From G963665495 sp963677785 (lineage in GTDB: Bacteria > Desulfobacterota > Desulfovibrionia > Desulfovibrionales > Desulfovibrionaceae), in NCBI GenBank assembly GCA_963677785.2, contig CAXXDH010000003.1, positions 2,852,001 through 2,916,000 of the forward strand: a stretch of DNA of 64,000 nucleotides, written 5' to 3'. The notes under the pieces were generated by a model. That model ran no database searches, was not told the origin of the DNA, and saw only the letters and a program-made list of their open reading frames with translations. The first letter of the stretch is position 1; each line of letters begins with the position of its first letter. Positions 17,145-26,271 of this stretch are shown in pieces. The position numbers and the translations under genes are program-made.

Positions 17145-18242
17145 ATGCGAAGCAGGTCTGTGTTTGATGCCGTTTTCTTTGTCTCGCAACCAACGAATAC
17201 GGAAGGCATTCATTTGGGCAGCATCGACTGGCTGTATATATATATGCCGCTATCGGACGTTTCCATTTTTTGGCCAGGGTTGATCCTACTCGGCATTTTG
17301 ATTGGATTGTTCGGAGGCGGCTTCGGCATGGGCGGCGCATGGATGGTAACTCCCGGATTGAATATTCTTGGTTTTACCATGCCCTTTGCCATTGGTACGG
17401 CTATTTGCCATATCGCTGGAATGTCCATGGTTTTCGCTCTAAGGCATCCCAGGTTTGACGGCAAAATGGACTACAAACTGGGGCTGGTCATGCTTCTCGG
17501 CGCCATCGCCGGTATTGAAGGCGGATTGTATTTGGTCATGTATCTCGAACGGGCCGGTTTGGCAGGCTGCGTGGTGCGATGGGTGTATGTGCTGATCCTT
17601 GTTTTCTTCCTGGTCGTCGCTTTTCGCCAACAGGCGCGGAATGTTGTACGGTCCGCGCAAGGCGGCAGCCAAAGGACCCGTATCGACATTTCGTTGCAAA
17701 CCATGTCTCTGTGCAGGACTCCCGTTCCGCCTGTTCTCTACCTGAGCGCTTCGTGCATGCGCTGTTCGGTATGGGGGGCGGTCCTTGTCAGTCTGATGAG
17801 CGGAATGGTTACGGGATTTCTGGGCATGGGGGGCGGACTTTTACTCTTGCCGGTCCTTGCCTATCCGATGGGGATATCTTCGCCTGTTGTCATTGGGACG
17901 GATATTGTCGAGATAATGACTTCCGGAATGTATGGCGCGTTTACATATGCTTATAAAGGTCGGGTCGAACTGGTGGCGGTTTTTGTCCTGATGTTCTGTT
18001 CTATCATTGGTGAGCAAATTGGAAACAGAACGTCTCCCCATGTTTCGCGTTTTTCCAGAAAACAACTGTCTATCGCAACCATTCTTTTGTACCTGGTTTC
18101 TATCCTCTTGCAGCAAGCGCAGTACTACTCGTATTCCGCAGTTGTTTTCTTTAGTGGTATGGGGGTGATTTTTATTTTTGTTTTGAAAAGTTTGTGTCAA
18201 GGCATTATTTCTGCTAGCAATGTAAAAAATGACAATTTATAG
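17145..18242 (+). CDS. TauE/SafE (TSUP) family anion exporter
   Basis: This polytopic protein of up to 365 residues has the two family repeats GLFGGGFGMGGAWMVTPGLNILG (about 54-76) and GFLGMGGGLLLLPVLAYPMG (about 226-245), and about eight TM helices. TSUP proteins move sulfite, sulfonates and related anions across the inner membrane. The true start is unclear. The ATG at 17145 follows TAGGGATA, but homologues usually begin close to the YIYMPLSDVS segment at about residue 31. In a sulfur-metabolising organism export of sulfite or uptake of a sulfonate product would fit, but the substrate is not readable. Confidence 0.88.
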   Translation: MRSRSVFDAVFFVSQPTNTEGIHLGSIDWLYIYMPLSDVSIFWPGLILLGILIGLFGGGFGMGGAWMVTPGLNILGFTMPFAIGTAICHIAGMSMVFALRHPRFDGKMDYKLGLVMLLGAIAGIEGGLYLVMYLERAGLAGCVVRWVYVLILVFFLVVAFRQQARNVVRSAQGGSQRTRIDISLQTMSLCRTPVPPVLYLSASCMRCSVWGAVLVSLMSGMVTGFLGMGGGLLLLPVLAYPMGISSPVVIGTDIVEIMTSGMYGAFTYAYKGRVELVAVFVLMFCSIIGEQIGNRTSPHVSRFSRKQLSIATILLYLVSILLQQAQYYSYSAVVFFSGMGVIFIFVLKSLCQGIISASNVKNDNL

Positions 18243-18253
18243 GTAAGATAGGA

Positions 18254-18610
18254 ATGAAGTGTAATTTTTGTTGTATGTTAGTTAGTATGCCTAATATGCT
18301 TTGTCTTGCCATTATGTTTTTTGTTGTGCCGTTTGAAGTGAACGCTGCTGATATTTTTCAAGGAAAGTGTGTACAGATTGATGTAAAAAAAGAAGTAATA
18401 CTCGTAGAAGAATATGATACGAATTTCAATTTCAGGCATCCGTACGGCATGGAAACCGGAACACAAGTAGAATTTGATATTTCAACGGCAGTGATTGGCA
18501 TTCCTCCTGAAAATGGAGATATCTTACGTATTTTGTATGTTATTGAGGATAAAACATACAAGGGTGTACGCTTAATGAATGTATCCAAGCAGAAGGAACT
18601 GAATAGATAA
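18254..18610 (+). CDS. Small exported protein of unknown function
   Basis: This 118-residue protein has a signal peptide (hydrophobic MPNMLCLAIMFFVVPF, cleavage probably after EVNA). The mature part of about 85 residues looks like a small beta-barrel or OB-type fold (GKCVQIDVKKEVILVEEYD, GTQVEFDISTAVIGIPPENGD). It begins 11 bp after the TauE gene with a TAGGA site, so it is probably in the same transcript. Its base composition is clearly more AT-rich than its neighbours, which suggests separate origin. I do not recognise the family. Confidence 0.65.
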   Translation: MKCNFCCMLVSMPNMLCLAIMFFVVPFEVNAADIFQGKCVQIDVKKEVILVEEYDTNFNFRHPYGMETGTQVEFDISTAVIGIPPENGDILRILYVIEDKTYKGVRLMNVSKQKELNR

Positions 18611-19135
18611 AATTTTATATTTCTTGTTACAAAAAGTTATGTCCGGAGGATGAAATATATTTAAAGGCTCGCTTCTGTCGCTTCCACAATTCCTTCCTGT
18701 AGCAGATTATTTTTGTAGTTAGTGAAATAACTACATCAGGATATTCTATTATATAATCAAACCTCGTATCGTTGAATCATTCTTTTGTTATGAACAATCG
18801 TGACAGGGGAATTCGGACAAATCCTTCATGCAAATCAGCATTTCTTCATGTTTCTGATTGGATAGGTTCGTTTTTATACTTCAGTTGATTGAAAAAGCGC
18901 TGATCTTGCTGTCTTGGATTTTGAACGATGGTGTGCAATACCACCATGTTTTTTATTTTTAATTTTGATGTTATATTGGATAAAAAAGAACTTGCATAAA
19001 AATTGATTTTAAGAATAATTAATCAATATCAAACTTGATTGGATGTATCCTGCGCGTGACTTGCATTATTCGTGTGTGCCTTTTTCATATGCCGCACGTT
19101 TACGTCTTCTCCCATCTTGTTTCTCCGGAGCATTG
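18611..19135. other. AT-rich intergenic region
   Basis: This is 525 bp without a credible gene, very AT-rich. It contains a terminator-like hairpin at 18928-18955 and presumably the promoter of the PAS/GAF kinase. I see no sigma-54 match. Confidence 0.5.
18928..18955 (+). terminator. Terminator-like hairpin with T-run
   Basis: ATGGTG (18928-18933) pairs with CACCAT (18942-18947) around an eight-base loop and is followed by GTTTTTTATTTTT. It lies 318 bp beyond the small exported protein, so it may end a longer transcript from the TauE group. Confidence 0.5.
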
Positions 19136-21727
19136 ATGCGCGACGAAATGAAGAGCAGAACAGAACTTCTTGAAGAACTTGCAGCGCTTCGCGCCCAGGT
19201 GTCTGCTCGTGAAAAAAAGGCTTGTTCGGCCTCAGGCGGTGTCGTGCCTCAGCTGCAGTGGCTTTTCCTGCAGGAGCAACTGGTTTTTGAATGCGACACG
19301 GAAGGAAAAGTCGTTCGCGCCGCATCCAGTGTGCTTGATTCTTTTGGATATTCTCAGGAGGATATTGACGGCGGAATTTATCTGCAACAGCTCGTACATC
19401 CGGATGACCTCCGACGGCTTATGATGAATTTTCGCTTTCTTCTGGAGGGCAAGGGATTGTTTGACCAGGAGTATCGAGCTTTGCGGAGTGATGGAACAAG
19501 TTTTCCCGTCAGAAGCAATTCCCGGCGGATCTTTAAAAAGGAAAAACTGGCCGGCGTCAGGATCTCATTCAATGACATTACCGGTTTTATCAATGCGGGC
19601 GCCGCGCAAAAGCAGAACGACACTTTTTTCAAAACCGTGCTTGAGACAATGGGTACTGCCGTAGTCGTATTCGGAGAAGACGCGATTATCAGGCATTGCA
19701 ATGCCCGGTTTGAATCGTTCTGCGGACTTTCCCACGGGGAGATTGAAAACAAGCTGCGCTGGTTCGAGTTTGTCGCTCCGGCGGACCGAAGACGAGCAGA
19801 GATCTACCACTCCATGCGTCGGGAAGAGTTTTGTTATGCACCCAAGGATTATGAATTCATTTTTCAATACCAAGGGGGCAACTGCAAGCACGTACACCTT
19901 GTTCTGGAAATCATTCCCGACACGGATCTCAGGGTTTGTTCGCTCACGGACATTTCCGCCCGGGTTATAGACGAAGAAAGACGCCGCAAAAGCACCGAAC
20001 GCTATGAGCTGGTTGCTCAGGGAGCCAATGCCGGTATCTGGGATTATGATCTGATTACCGGCTCCATGTATTTTTCTCCTCATTACCAAAAAATCCTGGG
20101 CTATGAGGAGGGAGAGTTCCACAATGATCCCGAATCATGGCAACACTATATTCATCCGGAGGATCATCAACTCGCCATATCCACTGCCAGAGATTGCATA
20201 GACGGCAAGTCTTCGGGCTTTGATGTTGAATTTCGTATGCTGCACAAGGACGGAAGCCACCGCTGGCTATTCAGCCGCGGGACGATAATCCGGGATGATT
20301 ACGGCCAGGCTGTCCGGCTCGCCGGTACGTATACCGACATTACCGATCGCAAACAGAACGAACGGACGACCAATGCTCTGTACGCCATATCCAAGGCAAT
20401 CAGTACCACACGCGACTTGCAGCATCTCTATGAAGATATACACAACATACTTGGGCAATATGTAGACGCAGCCAATTTTTTTATCGGCCTTGTGGATGAA
20501 GTGGAAGACCGCTTGCTTTTTCCCCACTTCATGGACGAGCATGATGCCTGTTACGATATTCGGGATCTCAAAAACAACAAGACCCGCAGCCTGACCGCTC
20601 ATGTCATTCGTACGGGCAAGCCGCTTTTTTTCTCGAAAGAAGGACCGGTCTGGGAAAAAGTGCTGGATGAGATCGGCGTTGTGGGAACGGCTCCGGCCGT
20701 ATGGTTGGGAGTCCCGCTGGTATTGAAAGGGCGTATTGTCGGCGCAATGGCGGTGCAGCATTATGCCAACCCGCACCACTACACGCAATCCGACGTGGCG
20801 TTTATGGAGGCTGTTTCCGAGCAGGTGGCGCTGGCCATCGAGCGCAAGGCCACAGAGGAGGAATTGACGCGGCTCAATGAGGAACTGGAAAGCAAGGTTG
20901 AAAACCGGACCGCCGAACTGCGCGACAAGGCTGCGCAGCTGGAGGCGGCCAACAAGCGCCTCAAGGAACTCGACGAGATCAAGTCGGCCCTGGTTTCCTC
21001 CATTTCGCACGAACTCAGAACGCCGCTTACCTCCATACGCGGTTTCGCTAAACTCACAAGCAAGGATTTTGCACGCCACTTTCAAGCCTTCGCCACCGAG
21101 CCCCTGCTGCATGAGAAGGGCGAACGTATCAGGACAAATCTTGAGATCATCGAGAGCGAGGGCGAGCGGCTTACCAGGTTGATCAGCGATTTTCTCGACA
21201 TCAACCGCATCGAGTCCGGGAATGCCACCTGGACCGATGTCCCTTTCAAACCATGCAGGGTCATTCGTCAGGCCGTAAGCGCCGTGTTTGGCGCTTACGA
21301 ACTCAAGGAAACAGTGCAATTGCAGGTTGAACTGCCAGAGTATCTCCCTGCCGTGCATGCGGATCCGGACAAGCTGCAGCAGGTGCTCATCAACCTGCTG
21401 GACAATGCCCGCAAATTCACCATGGAGGGTGAGGTTACCGTCTCCGTGGCCTCAAGTCCGGAATTTCTGACTGTGACTGTCTCCGATTCCGGCATGGGTA
21501 TTCCGCCGGACGAACAGGAGCGCATCTTTGAAAAATTTCATAAATCCCGGATGGGCGATACCACGGACAGCGAAGATAAAGGCACTGGTCTGGGGCTCGC
21601 CATCTGCCGTGAAATCATCCAGCATTACGGCGGCGCCATCTGGGTTGAATCCACCCCGGGCAAAGGCAGCCGTTTTTCTTTTACCCTGCCCGTACTGCCG
21701 GGGTCCGAGTCTTTTTGCGATCCGTAA
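19136..21727 (+). CDS. Cytoplasmic multi-PAS/GAF sensor histidine kinase
   Basis: This 863-residue kinase has no TM segment. Domain order: coiled coil (1-30), PAS (about 45-160), PAS (about 165-290), PAS with PAC (about 300-420, WDYDLITGSMYFSPHYQKILGYEEGE), GAF (about 430-580), coiled coil, HisKA with His625 in SSISHELRTPLTSIRG, and an ATPase (NLLDNARKF, DSGMGIPPDEQERIFEKF, GTGLGLAI). It senses an intracellular signal such as redox state or a small ligand. The start at 19136 is chosen because GGAG lies 8 bases upstream. The open frame extends 93 bases further without a ribosome site. No response regulator is adjacent. The 3' end is convergent with the amidase gene, 10 bp apart. Confidence 0.93.
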   Translation: MRDEMKSRTELLEELAALRAQVSAREKKACSASGGVVPQLQWLFLQEQLVFECDTEGKVVRAASSVLDSFGYSQEDIDGGIYLQQLVHPDDLRRLMMNFRFLLEGKGLFDQEYRALRSDGTSFPVRSNSRRIFKKEKLAGVRISFNDITGFINAGAAQKQNDTFFKTVLETMGTAVVVFGEDAIIRHCNARFESFCGLSHGEIENKLRWFEFVAPADRRRAEIYHSMRREEFCYAPKDYEFIFQYQGGNCKHVHLVLEIIPDTDLRVCSLTDISARVIDEERRRKSTERYELVAQGANAGIWDYDLITGSMYFSPHYQKILGYEEGEFHNDPESWQHYIHPEDHQLAISTARDCIDGKSSGFDVEFRMLHKDGSHRWLFSRGTIIRDDYGQAVRLAGTYTDITDRKQNERTTNALYAISKAISTTRDLQHLYEDIHNILGQYVDAANFFIGLVDEVEDRLLFPHFMDEHDACYDIRDLKNNKTRSLTAHVIRTGKPLFFSKEGPVWEKVLDEIGVVGTAPAVWLGVPLVLKGRIVGAMAVQHYANPHHYTQSDVAFMEAVSEQVALAIERKATEEELTRLNEELESKVENRTAELRDKAAQLEAANKRLKELDEIKSALVSSISHELRTPLTSIRGFAKLTSKDFARHFQAFATEPLLHEKGERIRTNLEIIESEGERLTRLISDFLDINRIESGNATWTDVPFKPCRVIRQAVSAVFGAYELKETVQLQVELPEYLPAVHADPDKLQQVLINLLDNARKFTMEGEVTVSVASSPEFLTVTVSDSGMGIPPDEQERIFEKFHKSRMGDTTDSEDKGTGLGLAICREIIQHYGGAIWVESTPGKGSRFSFTLPVLPGSESFCDP

Positions 21728-21737
21728 CTCTTTGTTT

Positions 21738-22745
21738 TTACTTCTGCTGTTCGTGCAGCAGCTGATAGCTTCCCGCACCGTAATAATCCAGAACGCCTTG
21801 ATACAATACCGTAAGATTTTCGTTGCTTAAGGACAGCGCCTTGCTGCGTAGTCCGGAGTTTTTCTGAAAGCAAAGCGGCAGGCAGACCCGGGTGCGGGCG
21901 CAGAGCGCGGGTCCGCTATCCTTGGGCTGTATTATTGTTCCCGACAGTTCGATGGGCGCACGGTAAAGGACGTAGTCTTCCTTTTTCGCATCAGCATACA
22001 GGTTTTTGAAATCGGCAAGAGCATCAGCGATGGAGGTTGCAATAGTGGTTTTAAAATGCGCGTTTGAAACCGTCTGCTCCTCCTGGCGGTTGACAATGAC
22101 GCCGCATTCCAACAGCACGGCCGGGATGGTTGCCTTGTGCAGTACCACCAGATTATCAAAGCGATAGATTCCCAGCTCCGTATTGAGCAGTTCGCGGTTT
22201 TCGCCCTCGACTTTTTCCGCGTGATGCAGGGTTGGCCGCAGCTGATGCAGTTCCAGGGAGTCTCCGATAAGGTAGGCGAGGATGTAGCTTGTCCAGGGGG
22301 CGCCGTTACGCAGCGAAACGAACAGGGAGTGGCCAGAAAAGCGGTCGCAATAGTGTTTTTTTTTGCCGTTATGGTACCAGGACTGCAAATAACCAGGCTG
22401 TACGGAGTCGTGGTGGATCGAAAGCAGGAGATCCGCGCCTTTGGATTCAGCTGATCGCGGACGTTTTTCAAGCGTGATTTCCGTCTCGGACGGATTGACC
22501 AGAAAGGCTTGGATTCCGTCGCGCGCGTTGAGCGTTTCCAGAAGTGTTTTTGCCAGATCCCGATTGAAATAATATTCGCTGCGGCCGCGAGCGCTTGTCG
22601 CACCGGGCCTTTTTTTGGTGTGGCCCACGTCAATGGCGACTTTCAAGGTTTTTTGCCGCCCAGCCAGTACGGAAACGCTCAGACCGGCCAGCAGAAGCAG
22701 TATTGCGGCAAGCAGGCAGCTACCTGCCCGTAATACATTGGCCAT
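21738..22745 (-). CDS. Exported N-acetylmuramoyl-L-alanine amidase (Amidase_3)
   Basis: This 335-residue protein has a signal peptide or anchor (VLRAGSCLLAAILLLLAGLSVSVLAG). The Zn-amidase fold includes metal ligands and catalytic residues in KVAIDVGHTKKRPG, the Glu of RSEYYFN, SIHHDS and LLECGVIVN. The family cleaves the lactyl-amide bond between N-acetylmuramic acid and the stem peptide in the periplasm. The C-terminal 80 residues are an extra region. The ATG at 22745 lies inside the end of the caspase-like gene (26 bp overlap), so the two are translationally coupled. An upstream frame extension to 22883 is less likely because the signal peptide begins at 22745. Confidence 0.88.
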   Translation of the reverse strand: MANVLRAGSCLLAAILLLLAGLSVSVLAGRQKTLKVAIDVGHTKKRPGATSARGRSEYYFNRDLAKTLLETLNARDGIQAFLVNPSETEITLEKRPRSAESKGADLLLSIHHDSVQPGYLQSWYHNGKKKHYCDRFSGHSLFVSLRNGAPWTSYILAYLIGDSLELHQLRPTLHHAEKVEGENRELLNTELGIYRFDNLVVLHKATIPAVLLECGVIVNRQEEQTVSNAHFKTTIATSIADALADFKNLYADAKKEDYVLYRAPIELSGTIIQPKDSGPALCARTRVCLPLCFQKNSGLRSKALSLSNENLTVLYQGVLDYYGAGSYQLLHEQQK

Positions 22746-24378
22746 TGCGTATTTTTCCGTTTTTCTTCCACAGTATTTTTTCGGACTCGTCGGAGATTTG
22801 CAGCCCTTCGGGGCCCGGTCCGTTTTGCAACACGAAGTGGCGCTTTGTTTCTCCTGTGACGCATTTTCCCCTGGCCGGAGCAAGCGCGGTGAAGCGTACG
22901 TTGTATTCGACCGTGAAGGGGGCTTCCCGGCAGTCTCCCCGGCAGGCTATATCCCCGGAGATGGTGTAATCCCGTACTGCCCAGCGCTTATAAAAATACT
23001 CTTTTTCCTTGCGGATGTTTTTTGGGGAGTAGGGTTTGCCGTAAAAATTCACGGAGGGCGCATAGCACTGCATCTCGCGCGTGACATCGCCGGTGTTCCA
23101 GGCCGCCAGCCAGGTGGTTAGAAAACGCCGTACGCGCTCGTTTTTCCGGGTTTTGATTTGTTCGAGCTGCACGGGAAAACTCAGGTCTTCGTCTTCGCGC
23201 AGGGTCAGGTTCTGTTCGACAGGTTCGTAGCCCCGTTTTTCCACCCGGATGCGGTATTGCCCCGGCTCAAGTTCCATGCCCGGACTGTAGGGCTGCACAC
23301 TGTTCAGAAACGTGACAGAGGCGTCCGCAGGGCTGGCATCTACGCGCAGACGCGAGACCGCGGGGGCGGCGGCATCAAGTACGAGGCGCAGGCGTTTTTT
23401 GCGTCCGGTTTCCATACGCAGTACGCGTTCCTGGGGCTGGTAGCCCTGCAGCTCCACCCGTACCGTGTGCTGTCCGGCAGGGACATCCGGCAGGGTTTGA
23501 GGCGTCTGTCCCCGTACCGCGTTGTCCAGCAGGACCGACGCGCCGGGGGGCTCGGTCTCGACCTCCAGAGTGCCGCCCGCGTCCGGAGGCAGGCCATCGG
23601 CCACAAAAAAGAATGCGCCGCGAATGGAGTGGTTTACCCAGGGCTCCTGCGCGCCTTTTGTTTTTTTGAAGACGTCGTTGCCCACATTGATGAACACGTC
23701 GGTGAGTCGCAGGCCCGGGGTCGGCAAATGCTTGAGCAGGCTCGCGGTAAACAGGCCGTTCCGGCCGTCCGGTCCGTCCGAAGCCACTCCTCCGGGAGCG
23801 GTGGAAAAGGCAACGAAGGATCCGCTGGGCGCCCGCATATAAGCCAGTCCGCCGCTTTTGCTCCTGAAGCGCCGGAAGGGATCGTTGCGGCAGGCGTCCA
23901 GGATGACGATGTTCAGCCGGGCGTCTGATTGCTCCATGGCATCGAGCACATAATTGGCTTCCAGACACTGGTCGTCCACCTCGAACTCCTCGGCAACATC
24001 CGCGCCAATGGGAACCAGATAATTGAGTCCGTCAACCTGCAGGCCGTGCCCTGCGTAGAAAAACAGCCCCACATCCGCCCCTTGGAGCTGTTTGGAAAAA
24101 GCTCTGACCGCCTCGCGCATTTCCCGGCGGTTCATGTTCTGTCCCTGGAGTACGGAGAAGCCGCATTTTGCCAGCACGGCGGCCATGTCCCCAGCGTCGT
24201 TGGCGGGATTTTGCAAGGGGCATTCCGCATAGGCCGCATTGCCGATGACCAGCGCCACCCGGCTCTGCCCCTGATCCTGTGATTTTTCAAGCGAACGATA
24301 CGTATCGGCCTGGCCCTGTGTAGCAGGAACCAGAATAACCAGCAGAGTGAGCAATACAAGGCGAAAAGCGTGGCGCAT
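22720..24378 (-). CDS. Exported caspase-like protease with PEGA repeats
   Basis: This protein of about 552 residues has a signal peptide (MRHAFRLVLLTLLVILVPATQGQA) and a C14-type caspase domain at about residues 40-265. The catalytic His is in FFYAGHGLQ and the Cys in ILDACRNDPF. Two PEGA domains follow (GTLEVETEPPGASVLLDN and RLRVDASPADASVTFLN, about 270-420), then a C-terminal domain with NTF2/SnoaL-like character (FLTTWLAAWNTGDVTREM). PEGA domains are associated with the cell envelope. Its 3' end overlaps the amidase start. No AGGAG site decides among the starts at 24378 (ATG), 24393 (ATG) and 24423 (GTG). The start region carries a 12-base tandem repeat, TTGCCTGACATG. Confidence 0.85.
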   Translation of the reverse strand: MRHAFRLVLLTLLVILVPATQGQADTYRSLEKSQDQGQSRVALVIGNAAYAECPLQNPANDAGDMAAVLAKCGFSVLQGQNMNRREMREAVRAFSKQLQGADVGLFFYAGHGLQVDGLNYLVPIGADVAEEFEVDDQCLEANYVLDAMEQSDARLNIVILDACRNDPFRRFRSKSGGLAYMRAPSGSFVAFSTAPGGVASDGPDGRNGLFTASLLKHLPTPGLRLTDVFINVGNDVFKKTKGAQEPWVNHSIRGAFFFVADGLPPDAGGTLEVETEPPGASVLLDNAVRGQTPQTLPDVPAGQHTVRVELQGYQPQERVLRMETGRKKRLRLVLDAAAPAVSRLRVDASPADASVTFLNSVQPYSPGMELEPGQYRIRVEKRGYEPVEQNLTLREDEDLSFPVQLEQIKTRKNERVRRFLTTWLAAWNTGDVTREMQCYAPSVNFYGKPYSPKNIRKEKEYFYKRWAVRDYTISGDIACRGDCREAPFTVEYNVRFTALAPARGKCVTGETKRHFVLQNGPGPEGLQISDESEKILWKKNGKIRNGQCITGR

Positions 24379-24559
24379 GTCAGGCAATTTCATGTCAGGC
24401 AACTTGTCGTCGAAACGGTGCACATGCTGCGCGGGTGCAGTCCATGGATTTATACGGCATCAATAGTAGATATTTCTATATCCTGTCCGGAAAGGTTTTG
24501 CCAAGCATCTTTGCGACTGTATCTCTTCGACTCTCGCAAGGAGGGGGGGTAAGGCATTG

Positions 24560-25012
24560 TCAGGGGCTGCCTTTGTCCCCGGCGAGTTGCATGTGCAGAA
24601 TGGGGAATGGTTTTCCCATACTGTCGACGGGGGAGCGGCTGACGATTTTGAAGCCCAGATGTTTGTAAAACCCCAGTGCCTGGGGATTCTGTTCGTTAAC
24701 GTCCACTTCGCCAGCTCCCAGTTGGTTGACGGCGAAAAGCAACAGGCGTTTTCCCACTCCCTGGCCGAAATACTGCGGCGCTATAAAAAGCATTTCAATT
24801 TTTCGAGCGGACACGCCCAGAAATCCCTGTATCCCGCCGGATGCGTTTTGCGCGTAATAGAGATCTACGGCTGCAAGATATTCATTAAGAATCAAGGGCT
24901 TGAAAAAGAGAATATCCTCTTCGGACAAGAAATGGTGCGTGGCTCTGACAGAAGCTTCCCAGAGTGCGGCAAGTTCCGCGTAGTTGCCAGGTCCGGCCTG
25001 TTGTATGACCAT
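24560..25012 (-). CDS. yjaB: GNAT acetyltransferase, YjaB-like
   Basis: This 150-residue GNAT-fold N-acetyltransferase has the acetyl-CoA loop FGQGVGKRLL (about 83-92) and an overall match to E. coli YjaB in the pattern SVRATHHFLS, FIAPQYFGQGVG, DVNEQNPQALGFYKHLGF and GRS-like SRSPVDSMGKPFP. The acceptor is unknown. It starts 22 bp after the J-domain-like gene on the same strand, so they are probably co-transcribed. There is no strong ribosome site. Confidence 0.88.
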   Translation of the reverse strand: MVIQQAGPGNYAELAALWEASVRATHHFLSEEDILFFKPLILNEYLAAVDLYYAQNASGGIQGFLGVSARKIEMLFIAPQYFGQGVGKRLLLFAVNQLGAGEVDVNEQNPQALGFYKHLGFKIVSRSPVDSMGKPFPILHMQLAGDKGSP

Positions 25013-25034
25013 TGCTGTGTCTGCTCGCTCCGCC

Positions 25035-25871
25035 TTAGTGAAGCTTAAGGTTGTTGTTTTCGACGATGTCGTGGTAGACGTCGCGCAATTCGTCGCGCCG
25101 TACCGTCATGGCCTGAGTAGATTCCTTGATCTCCGCCTGCTTCATTTTGATCCATTGGGGATTGTTCAGATCGTGTTCCATATTAAATGGAGGGTTCTGG
25201 CCAATTTCCCGCAACCGCTGCAGGCGCGCCAGCACAAGAGATTCCAGCCTGTCGCGTTCGTCCCTCAGGTCCGCAGTCTCCGCAACCGTTTCCTGACTCG
25301 TTTCCTGGGGGGGCGTTCTTTCGTGCGTCTGGACAGCCACGAGCAGGGCCTCCAGCCGGTTGATTTCACCGTTTGCATAGGCTTCCTGCACGCATTCCCA
25401 AAAAAGTACGAACGTCTCGGATTCTCCGTTCAGATCAGGATGCAGTATCAGGCACATTTTTTGGTACAACTGTTTGAGCCTGTCGCTTTCATCCTGGGTC
25501 AGGACGGTCATTGTTTTGAGAAACGAAAAGCTCGCATGAAGCAACCGCTTCTTGTTTTTGATTTCCTGCTGCCAATGCTCCCGAACTTCCTGGATTTCCA
25601 GGTCCAGCATGGCCAGGTGGTCCGGCAGGGGATCGTTTCCATTGTTAAAAATGGCTAGCAAATGTTCGATGCGAAATTTCAGTTCAAGCACTTCGATCCG
25701 GATTTTCAGAAGTTTGAACTCATGTATGCCGATCTCTGTTTCGTATCTGGCCCTGAGCAAGGGCAAAACATGCTTTCTGAGTTGTGCTTCACGTTCGAGA
25801 AGATCGCTAATCTGCAGTCTGAAATCGCTAATCTGGCTGCGTAAGAGTTGGATTGTCGGATGAGACGTCAT
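25035..25871 (-). CDS. Coiled-coil protein with J-domain-like HPD motif
   Basis: This 278-residue, mostly helical and coiled-coil protein contains LKQLYQKMCLILHPDLNGE at about residues 150-168. It resembles helix II and the HPD loop of a DnaJ domain, so it may recruit a DnaK-type chaperone. The rest has no recognisable domain. I start it at the ATG at 25871 (MTSHPTIQLL) with AGGAAG 12 bases upstream. The frame is open 249 bases further, but that stretch is AT-rich, not protein-like, and contains the palindromes at 25890 and 26072. Confidence 0.75.
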   Translation of the reverse strand: MTSHPTIQLLRSQISDFRLQISDLLEREAQLRKHVLPLLRARYETEIGIHEFKLLKIRIEVLELKFRIEHLLAIFNNGNDPLPDHLAMLDLEIQEVREHWQQEIKNKKRLLHASFSFLKTMTVLTQDESDRLKQLYQKMCLILHPDLNGESETFVLFWECVQEAYANGEINRLEALLVAVQTHERTPPQETSQETVAETADLRDERDRLESLVLARLQRLREIGQNPPFNMEHDLNNPQWIKMKQAEIKESTQAMTVRRDELRDVYHDIVENNNLKLH

Positions 25872-25889
25872 AACTACGTATGCTTCCTG

Positions 25890-25901
25890 CTTACATGTAA
25901 G
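25890..25901. promoter_or_regulatory. Palindrome CTTACATGTAAG, possible operator
   Basis: This perfect 12 bp palindrome lies 19 bp upstream of the J-domain-like gene start, next to its ribosome site. It shares the core TTACATGTAA with the palindrome at 26072-26087. Confidence 0.5.
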
Positions 25902-26071
25902 TCTATCAGTATTTGCGAAAGGTATATTATGTACTACCCCAGGCAGATGTAAATCAATTTTTTTGTGCTCAAAAAAACAGGGCTGCGATCGGTGGACATT
26001 GTTTTTCTGGCTCTGATAATAATGGATGCCAAGCGGCCTGTTCATTTTTAATGCATGACATGTGTTCCGAA

Positions 26072-26087
26072 ACTTTACATGTAAAGT
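26072..26087. promoter_or_regulatory. Palindrome ACTTTACATGTAAAGT, possible operator
   Basis: This perfect 16 bp palindrome lies 200 bp upstream of the J-domain-like gene and is flanked by further ACATG repeats (GACATG before, TACATG after). It shares TTACATGTAA with 25890-25901. The rest of the 25872-26217 gap is AT-rich and gene-free. Confidence 0.55.
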
Positions 26088-26217
26088 ACATGTTGTGGTG
26101 AAAAACCTTGAATATTCCACTTCAAAGGTTGTTTGTAATTAAACTAGCAATAACCGGGCCAAATTATCGGGAACAGTATCCGAAATACAGGCTGCAATGA
26201 CGGCATAGCGACCTAAA

Positions 26218-26240
26218 AGCCCCGGGCAATGCCCAGGGCT
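26218..26240 (-). terminator. Intrinsic terminator of the TelA operon
   Basis: AGCCC-GGGC (26218-26227, one mismatch) pairs with GCCC-GGGCT (26231-26240) around AAT. Read leftward it is followed by TTTTAGG. It lies 31 bp past the TelA stop. Confidence 0.8.
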
Positions 26241-26271
26241 CCTGCGTACGCAGATGGTGTTGGCGGGTTTG

